A stretch of DNA of 9,252 bases. Source: Candidatus Neoflavobacterium equi (GTDB lineage Bacteria > Bacteroidota > Bacteroidia > Flavobacteriales > Flavobacteriaceae). This document shows positions 1 to 6,435 of the stretch, one piece after another. The translations under genes and the position numbers were made by a program. The first letter of the stretch is position 1, and each line of letters begins with the position of its first letter. The notes beneath the pieces are model-generated. The model was given only the letters and a program-made list of their open reading frames with translations. It searched no databases and was not told the DNA's origin. The stretch is from NCBI GenBank assembly GCA_018065745.1, contig JAGHSS010000377.1, positions 1 through 9,252 of the forward strand. Reading direction: 5' to 3'.

Positions 1-81
1 AATGGAATTTTTCGTTTTTATATGCGTTAATATTTTAAATTATGTCCCTATCTTTAAACTGCAAATTTAATCCTCAGTCCC

Positions 82-990
82 ATGTCAAAAAAGCATATTT
101 ATTTTAAGCGTTATTATAAGTTGTTTGCCTACACCCGTCAAAATTTAAACAAGGATGAGATTCTTGATAAAATGTTAAACGATTCAGAATTGGACTTAGA
201 AACCTATTCATCTCGTACATTTAATCGGGATTTAATTGACATTGAAGAAATTTTTGGAATTTCAATTACTTTCAACAGATCCAAAGGGGTGTATGAAACC
301 AATTCTGATTCTTTGGATCAGTCCAAACAAAACTTTTTGTATGCCTATGAAAATATGGAATTGATCAGACAGAGCGATGAAAACCAGCGCTATATTGTCT
401 TGGAGGACCGTCAATTGACTGGAGTTGAAAACAGTTCTGTCATTTTGGATGCTTTAAAACAAAATCTGGCCTTACAATTCAATTACAAAAGTTTTACCGT
501 GGCCAATTTTTCAAAAAGGTTGGTGCATCCCTTGGGATTAAAACAATACAAAAACAGGTGGTATTTGATGGCTGTAGAAGTTGAGGACAAGGAGGAGACA
601 ATCAAAAGTTTTGGTATGGACAGACTGAGCAATTTGGCATTGGCTAAATTGAAATCTGTTGTGCACAAGGATTATGATTTGAGAAAAGAATTCCAGCATA
701 TATACGGAATACAACGCGTCAAAGGGCAACAACCACAGGACATCTATCTAAAGTTAAATTCTCTTGCCGCTAAATATTTGGAAACATTGCCACTGCACAA
801 ATCTCAACGGGTATTGGAACGTTCTGAACAAGGGGTTACCTTTTCATTTCACGTGGCCATTAACACAGATTTGATTAAAGAGATTTCTATATTGGCTAAA
901 GATATCATTGAGATAAAACCCCAATCCTTAAAAGAAAAAGTTATAGAGGAATTGACACAGGGTTTAATCCACCTCAAGAGAAATTTGTAG
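82..990 (+). CDS. WYL-domain transcriptional regulator (HTH + WYL)
   Basis: This 302-residue protein is probably a DNA-binding transcriptional regulator of the WYL family. Residues about 1-70 are charged and helical, as in the winged helix-turn-helix head of these proteins (RTFNRDLIDIEEIFGI at 45-60). The WYL domain spans roughly 118-195. It has LQFNYKSF at 131-138, RLVHPLGLKQYKNRWYLMAV at 146-165 with the W160-Y161-L162 signature, and a FGMDRLSNL stretch at 177-185. The C-terminal third (about 218-295) fits the WCX extension. Such proteins are known to sense a ligand, often a nucleic acid or nucleotide, and to control DNA repair, phage defence or metabolic genes. The target here cannot be told, as no defence genes are visible and the neighbours are ordinary. 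The start is the first ATG in frame after an AT-rich upstream stretch. No Shine-Dalgarno is present, which is normal for this phylum. Family call is firm, function open. Confidence 0.85.
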   Translation: MSKKHIYFKRYYKLFAYTRQNLNKDEILDKMLNDSELDLETYSSRTFNRDLIDIEEIFGISITFNRSKGVYETNSDSLDQSKQNFLYAYENMELIRQSDENQRYIVLEDRQLTGVENSSVILDALKQNLALQFNYKSFTVANFSKRLVHPLGLKQYKNRWYLMAVEVEDKEETIKSFGMDRLSNLALAKLKSVVHKDYDLRKEFQHIYGIQRVKGQQPQDIYLKLNSLAAKYLETLPLHKSQRVLERSEQGVTFSFHVAINTDLIKEISILAKDIIEIKPQSLKEKVIEELTQGLIHLKRNL

Positions 991-1045
991 CTTTAACTGT
1001 TTCTTCTTCCTTTCAAAAAGTGTATATTAGAGAAAGGCACTGGGT

Positions 1046-2332
1046 ATGAGGGAGGAATTTTTACATTTTGTGTGGCGTCATAAATTATTTGACATGATCA
1101 ATTTGGCTACAGTTGATGGGGCAGCGGTTCAGGTTTTAAGCGTGGGAAATTATACAGGACTTGCGGGTCCTGATTTTGTTCAAGCAAAAATGTACATCGG
1201 TAAACAACTGTGGTATGGTTCTGTGGAGTTACATACCAAAGCGTCAGATTGGTATGTGCATGGGCATGAACTGGATCCCCATTACAACAATGTCATCCTT
1301 CACGTGGTTTGGGAATTTGATTTGCCCATATTTACTTCTAAAAATGCGTGTATTCCCACGGTAGTATTGTCTGGTTTTGTACAGACAGATTTGATATTGA
1401 GATATGAGCATTTACTTGCTCAAAAAACACATATCAATTGTTTTAACCTGATTGATTTGGTTCCCCAGTATCACGTTTCACTGTGGAAAGAGCGTTTAAT
1501 TGTGGAACGTCTGAATCAAAAACTCGTTTTTTTTACAGAATTGCTCAAACACACGGTCAACCATTGGGAGTTGGTGTGTATGTATGCACTGGCAAAAGGT
1601 TTTGGCTTGAATCAAAATGGGGCGTTGTTTGTAGAAATGATTCAAAAAATCCCAACTTCATATTTGTTGCAAGCGCAGCGGGATCCCTTGGATTTGGAAG
1701 CGGTGTTTTATGGTCTTTTGGGCATGCTTCCCTATGATGTACCGGATGTGTATTGTAGGGCTTTGGTTCACAAATATCAGGATTTCCAAAACAAATACCA
1801 GATAACAGCTGTGTTTGACCGGGTTCACTTTGCGAAGTTGAGACCTGAAAATTTCCCTACCATAAGATTGAGTCAGTTGGCGCATCTGTTGTGTGAAAAG
1901 CCGCAGTTGTTTTCACAGATCACCAGGTTGCAATCTGTGGGTGATTTGAAGGATCTCTTACTGGTTGCTGCCCATCCCTATTGGAATACACATTATGTAT
2001 TTGGGGTGGAAGGGCGGGAACGCAAGAAAGTGACTTCTGCAAAATTTAGAGATTTGTTACTGATCAACGTTGTGTTGCCCATGAAATTTGCCTACTCAAA
2101 ATCTGTAGGTGACTTGGTGGTTGATGACTATATAGAACTTCTTGAAGGTTTGCCTGCAGAACAGCATCAAGCGGCTGTCATGTTTAAAGAATTGGGACAG
2201 GAGGTTGAAAGTGCCTTTGATTCTCAGGCTTTTTTGTTCTTAAAAAAAATGTATTGCGATACCAATAATTGCTTAAATTGCCATATTGGAAATTACATAT
2301 TGAGAACAGATGGGAATGATAACAAATATTAG
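1046..2332 (+). CDS. DUF2851 family protein
   Basis: This is a 428-residue protein of unknown function that matches my memory of the DUF2851 family, which is widespread in Bacteroidota. The N-terminus MREEFLHFVWRHKLFD, the block GLAGPDFVQAKMYIG at about 38-52, and LWYGSVELHTKASDWYVHGH followed by NNVILHVVWE are the conserved family landmarks. The C-terminus carries a CX4CX2CH arrangement (C404, C409, C412, H413 in CDTNNCLNCHIGNYIL) that could bind a metal; this is inference. No signal peptide or membrane segment is seen, so the protein is probably cytoplasmic. The gap to the WYL gene upstream is 55 bases with no convincing promoter, and the 3' end overlaps the PspC-like gene by 23 bases. The two are therefore probably translated from one message. 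No biochemical role is known to me. Confidence 0.85.
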   Translation: MREEFLHFVWRHKLFDMINLATVDGAAVQVLSVGNYTGLAGPDFVQAKMYIGKQLWYGSVELHTKASDWYVHGHELDPHYNNVILHVVWEFDLPIFTSKNACIPTVVLSGFVQTDLILRYEHLLAQKTHINCFNLIDLVPQYHVSLWKERLIVERLNQKLVFFTELLKHTVNHWELVCMYALAKGFGLNQNGALFVEMIQKIPTSYLLQAQRDPLDLEAVFYGLLGMLPYDVPDVYCRALVHKYQDFQNKYQITAVFDRVHFAKLRPENFPTIRLSQLAHLLCEKPQLFSQITRLQSVGDLKDLLLVAAHPYWNTHYVFGVEGRERKKVTSAKFRDLLLINVVLPMKFAYSKSVGDLVVDDYIELLEGLPAEQHQAAVMFKELGQEVESAFDSQAFLFLKKMYCDTNNCLNCHIGNYILRTDGNDNKY

Positions 2333-2537
2333 ACATTTTTTTGAAAAACACGGTTATGAGGTTTGCAGTAGACTTGCAGACAGACTGGGCATGCGCGTGA
2401 GTGCAGTGCGTCTATTTTTTGTATACCTTTCCTTTTTCACGGTTGGATTGGGATTTGGTTTGTACCTCACGTTGGCGTTTGTCTTGAAATTAAAAGACAA
2501 GGTGTATGCCAAGCGTTCTTCTGTTTTTGACCTGTAA
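2310..2537 (+). CDS. PspC-like small membrane protein
   Basis: This is a 75-residue protein of the PspC-related type common in Flavobacteria. It has a short basic N-terminus, the conserved block SRLADRLGMRVSAVRLFF at 20-37, one hydrophobic segment at about 34-60 rich in F, L and G, and the ending KRSSVFDL. PspC proteins are inner-membrane proteins linked in other bacteria to the phage-shock envelope stress response. This short stand-alone form lies without other psp genes, so a stress role is only inferred. The start overlaps the DUF2851 gene by 23 bases in another frame. An alternative ATG two codons on (2316) is equally plausible and would shorten the overlap to 17 bases. The overlap suggests translational coupling to DUF2851. 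Confidence 0.8.
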   Translation: MGMITNIRHFFEKHGYEVCSRLADRLGMRVSAVRLFFVYLSFFTVGLGFGLYLTLAFVLKLKDKVYAKRSSVFDL

Positions 2538-2549
2538 TTGACGCTGCTG

Positions 2550-2566
2550 GATCAGCGTTGCTGATC
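2550..2566 (+). repeat. Perfect inverted repeat before the HhH gene
   Basis: GATCAGC (2550-2556) and GCTGATC (2560-2566) form a perfect 7-bp dyad with a GTT loop, in the 37-base gap between the PspC-like gene and the HhH gene. An alternative hairpin, CGCTG (2542-2546) with CAGCG (2553-2557), shares bases with it, so the two exclude each other. No T-tract follows, so this is not a standard terminator. Function unknown. Confidence 0.5.
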
Positions 2567-2574
2567 TGTACATC

Positions 2575-3420
2575 ATGCGTTTTTTGTCTGCATTTACTTT
2601 TAAAAAGGAACAGTTTAAGGGAATCTATATCTTGGTTGCCCTAATTCTGAGTTTGCAATTTTTATATTGGTACTACACCATAAATCAGGTTGGTGCAGTT
2701 ACATACACTGCTGAAGAACTTGCGTTCATCCAACAATTTCACCTCAAAGAAACAACAACTACCGCTGTTTCAATTTTTCCTTACAATCCAAATTTTATTA
2801 CAGACTTCAAGGGATTCCAATTGGGATTATCTGTTTCTGAAATTGATAGGTTACACCGTTTTAGAGCTGACGGTAAATTTGTCAATTCTGCAGCTGCATT
2901 TCAAGAAGTCACGAAAGTTTCTGACAGCCTCCTGATGGTATTGGCTCCACATTTTAAATTCCCTGATTGGGTGACTGAAGCTGAAACAAAGAAATATGGA
3001 ACTTTAAATAGCATTGATGTGGTTAAGAAAGATATTAATGCGGTCCTTGCATCAGATTTGATGGAGGTATCTGGAATTGGTCCTTTTTATGCTGAAAAAA
3101 TACTAGAGCTCAAGGCAAAATATGGGGCTTTGAAAACTTTGGACCAATTGGATGAAATTTGGGGAATGCAGGAAAGCTTGATTCAAAAAATCAGTGTTTA
3201 TTTTAAGGTGGATCCTTCTGATGATGGTATTCAAATTGAAATCAATGAAGCATCTGTAAAGGAGTTGATGCGGCTTCCTTACATCAATTATAAGATTGCG
3301 AGGGCGTTAGTGATTCACAGAAGTGCCTATGGGGCATTTAACTCAGAGGCTGATTTTATGCTGGTTGACAATTTTCCTATGGAGAAATATTCGATAATCT
3401 CTATGTATATAATCTTTTAA
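2575..3420 (+). CDS. Membrane-anchored helix-hairpin-helix (ComEA-like) protein
   Basis: This 281-residue protein has a short basic head, one membrane segment at about 16-34 (IYILVALILSLQFLYWYY) and then three ComEA-type helix-hairpin-helix units. Unit 1 is at about 66-130 (FPYNPNFITDFKGFQLGLS). Unit 2 is at about 152-212, with the intact hairpin SGIGPFYAEKI at 166-176. Unit 3 is at about 220-281, where the hairpin glycines are replaced (LPYINYKIA at 234-242). Such domains usually bind DNA without sequence specificity. In ComEA the protein sits on the outer face of the membrane and helps DNA uptake. This three-repeat architecture is common in Bacteroidota, but no competence genes lie nearby, so a DNA-uptake role is inference only. 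The ATG at 2575 is preferred because it puts a charged head before the membrane helix. No Shine-Dalgarno is seen. Confidence 0.82.
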   Translation: MRFLSAFTFKKEQFKGIYILVALILSLQFLYWYYTINQVGAVTYTAEELAFIQQFHLKETTTTAVSIFPYNPNFITDFKGFQLGLSVSEIDRLHRFRADGKFVNSAAAFQEVTKVSDSLLMVLAPHFKFPDWVTEAETKKYGTLNSIDVVKKDINAVLASDLMEVSGIGPFYAEKILELKAKYGALKTLDQLDEIWGMQESLIQKISVYFKVDPSDDGIQIEINEASVKELMRLPYINYKIARALVIHRSAYGAFNSEADFMLVDNFPMEKYSIISMYIIF

Positions 3421-3525
3421 AAACATTCTTTTTTTTTTTGAATAATATAATTTAGAGGCTTTTTTAGTTTGGGATTTTATTATATTGCATGAAATTAAAC
3501 AAACAAACTTACAATCTTAATTAAA

Positions 3526-4665
3526 ATGAATTTTAAATACAATGAAACTCAGGCAATGATTGCGCAGTCCATTCGCGAATTTGCTGAAAAAGAAATACGA
3601 CCAAATATCATGTTGTGGGATGAAGCACAAACGTTCCCGGTTCCTCTTTTCAAAAAATTGGGAGAAATGGGATTTATGGGTGTGTTGGTTCCTGAAGAAC
3701 TTGGTGGATCTGGTTTAGGTTATCATGAATACATTACCATTGTTGAAGAAATTTCAAAGGTAGATCCATCTATCGGACTTTCTGTTGCAGCACATAACTC
3801 TTTGTGTACAAACCACATTTTGACTTTTGGTACTGAAGAGCAAAAGAAGAAATGGATTCCAAAATTGGCTACTGCAGAGTGGATTGGAGCTTGGGGATTG
3901 ACAGAGCACAACACGGGTTCTGACGCTGGAGGAATGAGTACTACTGCGGTTAAAGATGGTGATCACTGGGTTTTGAATGGGGCTAAAAACTTTATTACAC
4001 ATGCCATTTCTGGAGATGTTGCTGTAGTAATTGTTCGCACAGGAGAAAAAGGGGATTCACACGGAATGACTGCTTTTGTTATTGAAAAAGGAACGCCAGG
4101 ATTTTCATCTGGTAAGAAAGAAAATAAATTGGGAATGCGTGCTTCAGAAACTGCAGAATTGATTTTTGCGGACTGTAGAGTTCCTGATGCAAACCGTTTG
4201 GGTGAAGTTGGAGAAGGATTTATCCAAGCGATGAAGATTTTGGATGGTGGTAGAATTTCTATCGGGGCGCTTTCTTTGGGAATTGCAAAAGGGGCTTATG
4301 AAGCTGCTTTGAAATATTCTAAAGAGCGTGTTCAGTTTGGAAAGGCTATTGCAACATTCCAAGCGATCTCTTTCAAATTAGCTGATATGGCAACTGAGAT
4401 TGAAGCTTCTGAATTGTTGTTGCACAAGGCAGCGTTTTTGAAAAACAACCACGAGCCTGTAACTACTATGGGAGCAATGGCTAAGATGTATGCTTCTGAA
4501 GTGTGTGTGAAAGCAGCTACTGAAGCAATTCAAATTCACGGTGGATATGGATATACAAAAGATTTCCCAGTGGAGAAATTCTTTAGAGATTCAAAATTGT
4601 GTACGATTGGTGAGGGAACAACGGAGATTCAAAAATTGGTTATTTCAAGAAATATCTTAAAATAG
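3526..4665 (+). CDS. Acyl-CoA dehydrogenase (short/medium-chain type)
   Basis: This FAD-dependent acyl-CoA dehydrogenase oxidises acyl-CoA to trans-2-enoyl-CoA in fatty-acid or branched-chain amino-acid breakdown, passing electrons to ETF. At 379 residues it is the usual family length and intact. The N-terminal helical domain covers about 1-115. The middle beta domain holds the flavin signature AWGLTEHNTGSDAG at 122-135 and a WVLNGAKNFITHA stretch at 148-160. The C-terminal helical domain carries RVQFGKAIATFQA at 268-280 and QIHGGYGYTKDFPVEKFFRD at 336-355. The catalytic base is E363 in IGEGTTEIQ, the position used by SCAD and MCAD rather than by isovaleryl-CoA dehydrogenase. Exact chain length cannot be read from sequence; butyryl/short-chain substrates are the best guess. 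The gene stands alone, with 105 bases before and 213 after. No ETF or thiolase gene is in view. Confidence 0.93.
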   Translation: MNFKYNETQAMIAQSIREFAEKEIRPNIMLWDEAQTFPVPLFKKLGEMGFMGVLVPEELGGSGLGYHEYITIVEEISKVDPSIGLSVAAHNSLCTNHILTFGTEEQKKKWIPKLATAEWIGAWGLTEHNTGSDAGGMSTTAVKDGDHWVLNGAKNFITHAISGDVAVVIVRTGEKGDSHGMTAFVIEKGTPGFSSGKKENKLGMRASETAELIFADCRVPDANRLGEVGEGFIQAMKILDGGRISIGALSLGIAKGAYEAALKYSKERVQFGKAIATFQAISFKLADMATEIEASELLLHKAAFLKNNHEPVTTMGAMAKMYASEVCVKAATEAIQIHGGYGYTKDFPVEKFFRDSKLCTIGEGTTEIQKLVISRNILK

Positions 4666-4702
4666 TATTTTCATAATTTTTGTGTTTACCGAAGTTGCAA
4701 TA

Positions 4703-4800
4703 GCGTCAGGGATGGCAGCGGCATCCTTTTGGGAGGCTTTGCTGACCAAAAGATACAGCGGACAGCCCGACCCTGTGGAGTGCAACGGAACGGGTGACGC
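4703..4800 (+). ncRNA. Structured intergenic element, Flavo-1-like (putative)
   Basis: This 98-base block is clearly richer in G and C than its flanks and is full of complementary segments. GCGTCA (4703-4708) pairs perfectly with TGACGC (4795-4800) and closes the whole element. Inside it, GGATG (4710-4714) pairs with CATCC (4722-4726), and TTTTGG (4727-4732) pairs with CCAAAA (4746-4751). ACAG (4762-4765) can pair with CTGT (4773-4776), or alternatively CCCG (4766-4769) with CGGG (4791-4794). The sequence CAGCGG occurs twice, at 4716-4721 and 4756-4761, each after a GAT. From memory this resembles the Flavo-1 RNA motif (Rfam RF01705), a flavobacterial intergenic element of unknown function; I could not check this. 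It lies between the acyl-CoA dehydrogenase gene and the rpsU promoter. The strand is assumed, and it could instead be a DNA-level repeat. Confidence 0.55.
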
Positions 4801-4819
4801 AAAAAAAAGTAAAAAATAA

Positions 4820-4849
4820 TTGGATAAGTTAAAAAACTTCCTACCTTTG
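4820..4849 (+). promoter_or_regulatory. rpsU promoter (Bacteroidota type)
   Basis: A TTG at 4820-4822 (-33 element) is followed after 19 bases by TACCTTTG at 4842-4849, a perfect match to the -7 consensus TAnnTTTG of the Bacteroidota primary sigma factor. Transcription would begin near 4854-4856, giving rpsU an untranslated leader of only about 25 bases. Confidence 0.8.
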
Positions 4850-4862
4850 CAATCCAAATGAG

Positions 4863-4870
4863 AGGAGGTG
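4863..4870 (+). promoter_or_regulatory. Strong Shine-Dalgarno of rpsU
   Basis: AGGAGGTG is an eight-base match to the complement of the 16S rRNA 3' tail and ends 8 bases before the rpsU ATG. No other gene in the window has anything comparable. Published work on Flavobacterium johnsoniae, as I recall it, shows that bS21 helps hide the anti-Shine-Dalgarno, and that ribosomes lacking bS21 translate rpsU preferentially through such a site. This is therefore probably an autoregulatory element. Confidence 0.85.
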
Positions 4871-4878
4871 TATAAAGT

Positions 4879-5073
4879 ATGTTAATTATTCCAATTAAAG
4901 ACGGTGAAAATATCGATAGAGCGTTAAAACGTTACAAACGTAAATTTGATAAAACTGGTACAGTTCGTCAACTAAGAGCGCGTCAGCAGTTCAACAAACC
5001 ATCAGTGGTTAAAAGAGCTCGTAATCAGAAAGCAGCTTATGTTCAAGGATTAAGAGATGCTCTAGAAGCATAA
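4879..5073 (+). CDS. rpsU: 30S ribosomal protein bS21
   Basis: This 64-residue, very basic protein is bS21 of the small ribosomal subunit. It begins MLIIPIKDGENIDRALKRYK and continues with KFDKTGTVRQLRARQQFNKPS, the typical pattern in this phylum. The length is normal for the family. bS21 sits near the 3' end of 16S rRNA on the platform. In Bacteroidota it takes part, with bS18 and bS6, in sequestering the anti-Shine-Dalgarno, which explains why most mRNAs here lack that site. The gene is a single-gene transcription unit: a strong promoter at 4820-4849, a strong Shine-Dalgarno at 4863-4870, and a terminator at 5097-5141. The ATG at 4879 is fixed by the ribosome-binding site 8 bases upstream. 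Confidence 0.97.
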   Translation: MLIIPIKDGENIDRALKRYKRKFDKTGTVRQLRARQQFNKPSVVKRARNQKAAYVQGLRDALEA

Positions 5074-5096
5074 TTAATTTGAGACTTAAATTATAG

Positions 5097-5141
5097 CCGT
5101 TAAGGGCAAAGTTTTATAACTTTGTTTTTAACGGTTTTTTT
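5097..5141 (+). terminator. Rho-independent terminator of rpsU
   Basis: A 17-bp stem (5097-5113 with 5118-5134, including three consecutive G-U pairs) closes a TTAT loop and is followed by seven Ts (5135-5141). It begins 23 bases after the rpsU stop. The loop and 3' arm contain TAACTTTG (5117-5124), which fits the -7 consensus, but there is no TTG at the right distance upstream. Confidence 0.88.
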
Positions 5142-5158
5142 ATGCCCAATTATCACGG

Positions 5159-6052
5159 ATGGATTATATCAAGGAGTTTTCAGAATATTTGTTACAGGAG
5201 CGCAATTATGCGTCTTTGACGGTGGGTGCGTATGTGAAAGATTTGGATTTTTTTAAAACATTTTTGGATTCACTGGAGGAGGATGTCACTTTGGTTGACT
5301 GTAGTTATGTATTTATTAGACGATGGATTGTTTCTATGGTGGATTCTGGGGTTGCGGCTGCGAGTGTGAATCGGAAGGTTTCGTCGTTGAAAGCTTATTA
5401 TAATTTTTTGTGTCGGGTTGGGGTGTTGGAAGGCAGTCCGCTTTTGGGGCACAAATCTTTAAAGGTGGCCAAACGCGTTCAGGTTCCCTTTTCAGAGGTG
5501 GAGGTTGGAGCGGTGTTTTCTATATTTGAAACGGCTGACGATTTTGAAACGCTGCGGGATCAATTGATTTTGGAGTTGTTGTATTCCACGGGTATCAGGC
5601 GAGCGGAATTGATCAATTTGCGTGTTGACGGTTGTGATTTGGCTCAGGGGCAGCTCAAGGTTTTGGGAAAGCGCAACAAGGAGCGTGTTATACCATTATT
5701 GGATTGTACCGTAGTTGTACTGGGGTGTTATTTGGAAAAGCGTAAGGGTTTGGAAATAATAGTGGCAGGCGAATTGTTAATTTTAAACAAAAAGGGAAAC
5801 AAAGTTAGTGAAACTTTTGTGTATCGATTAATAAATGGTTATTTTAGTGTAGTCTCTGAGAAGGTAAAGAAGAGCCCCCATGTATTGCGTCATTCATTTG
5901 CGACGCATTTGTTGAATAACGGGGCGGACTTGACTTCAGTTAAGGAGTTGTTGGGTCATTCAAGTTTGGCTTCTACGCAGGTGTATACCCACAGTAGTTT
6001 GGGTGCTTTGCAGGAGGTTCACAGGCGGGCTCATCCCCGAAACAAGGAGTAG
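5159..6052 (+). CDS. xerC: Xer-type tyrosine recombinase
   Basis: This 297-residue site-specific recombinase has the length and architecture of XerC/XerD, which resolve chromosome dimers at dif near the division septum. The N-terminal SAM-like core-binding domain covers about 1-90 (MDYIKEFSEYLLQERNYASL; SVNRKVSSLKAYYNFL at 69-84). The catalytic domain carries all six expected residues: R147 (STGIRRAEL), K171 (LGKRNKERVIPL), H241 and R244 (SPHVLRHSFATHLL), H267 (LLGHSSLAST) and the nucleophile Y276 (VYTH). In Flavobacteria a housekeeping Xer gene commonly sits between rpsU and hpf, so this is very likely the chromosomal enzyme and not the integrase of a genomic island, despite tRNA genes nearby. 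Whether it is XerC or XerD cannot be settled from one sequence. hpf follows after 24 bases and is probably co-transcribed. The start has no Shine-Dalgarno. Confidence 0.92.
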   Translation: MDYIKEFSEYLLQERNYASLTVGAYVKDLDFFKTFLDSLEEDVTLVDCSYVFIRRWIVSMVDSGVAAASVNRKVSSLKAYYNFLCRVGVLEGSPLLGHKSLKVAKRVQVPFSEVEVGAVFSIFETADDFETLRDQLILELLYSTGIRRAELINLRVDGCDLAQGQLKVLGKRNKERVIPLLDCTVVVLGCYLEKRKGLEIIVAGELLILNKKGNKVSETFVYRLINGYFSVVSEKVKKSPHVLRHSFATHLLNNGADLTSVKELLGHSSLASTQVYTHSSLGALQEVHRRAHPRNKE

Positions 6053-6076
6053 TATTAACCAATAAAAATAACACTT

Positions 6077-6373
6077 ATGAAAGTTAACATCCAAGCAGTT
6101 AATTTTAATGTTGATCGTAAGCTACTAGATTTTACGAATTCCAGATTAGAAAAGTTAGAAAAATTTTATGAAAAGGTAATTTCCATAGATGTATTTTTCA
6201 AGGTAGAGAATACCAGTGATAAGGAGAACAAACAGGTGGATATAAAGTTGGCCATTCCGGGAGAGGATTTGGTTGTAAAAAAGGTTGGTAAATCATTTGA
6301 AGAGGGTGTTGATACAGCGACAGATTCATTGGAGCGTTTGTTGATTCGCAAAAAGGAAAAAAGCAGGGATTAA
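6077..6373 (+). CDS. hpf: Ribosome hibernation factor, short HPF/RaiA family
   Basis: This 98-residue protein belongs to the HPF/RaiA (YfiA) family, which binds the decoding centre and tRNA channel of the 30S subunit and silences ribosomes during starvation. The family pattern is visible: MKVNIQAVNFNVDRKLLDF at the N-terminus, then SRLEKLEKFYEKVISIDVFF at 22-41, VDIKLAIPGEDLVVKKVG at 54-71 and the final helix SFEEGVDTATDSLERLLIRK at 73-92. It is the short form, without the C-terminal dimerisation domain of long HPFs (about 180-190 residues). On known patterns it would therefore work like the enterobacterial HPF or YfiA rather than dimerising ribosomes alone. Which of those two modes applies is unknown. 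It lies 24 bases after the recombinase gene, and its 3' flank leads straight into the tRNA/tuf promoter. Confidence 0.9.
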   Translation: MKVNIQAVNFNVDRKLLDFTNSRLEKLEKFYEKVISIDVFFKVENTSDKENKQVDIKLAIPGEDLVVKKVGKSFEEGVDTATDSLERLLIRKKEKSRD

Positions 6374-6405
6374 GGCAAAAAAAATAAAAAAAAGATACTT
6401 TTTGT

Positions 6406-6435
6406 TTTGATTGATAAATAAAATATATACATTTG
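6406..6435 (+). promoter_or_regulatory. Promoter of the tRNA-Tyr / tRNA-Thr / tuf unit
   Basis: TTTG at 6406-6409 is followed after 18 bases by TACATTTG at 6428-6435, a perfect TAnnTTTG -7 box. Transcription should start around 6440. No other -7 box lies between the tRNA genes or before tuf, so tRNA-Tyr, both tRNA-Thr genes and tuf are probably one transcript. Confidence 0.72.

Noticed and set aside
49..56. TATCTTTA upstream of the WYL gene as a -7 box
   Set aside because: The final G of TAnnTTTG is missing and no TTG lies at the right distance, so the promoter of this gene is not identifiable.
1483..1737. 84-codon frame on the + strand inside the DUF2851 gene
   Set aside because: It is an out-of-frame shadow of a well-supported gene without recognisable protein features.
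3429..3487. T-run after the HhH gene as a terminator, and TATATTG before the dehydrogenase gene as a promoter
   Set aside because: The T-run has no GC-containing stem before it. The candidate -7 box is imperfect and the nearest TTG is only 9 bases upstream. The 105-base gap otherwise shows nothing clear.
4657..4857. 66-codon open frame on the minus strand over the structured intergenic element
   Set aside because: The protein shows no family features, and the paired segments explain the sequence better than coding does.
6374..6405. A-run and T-run after hpf as a terminator
   Set aside because: AAAAAG/CTTTTT can pair, but the stem has almost no GC pairs and merges into the -33 region of the next promoter.
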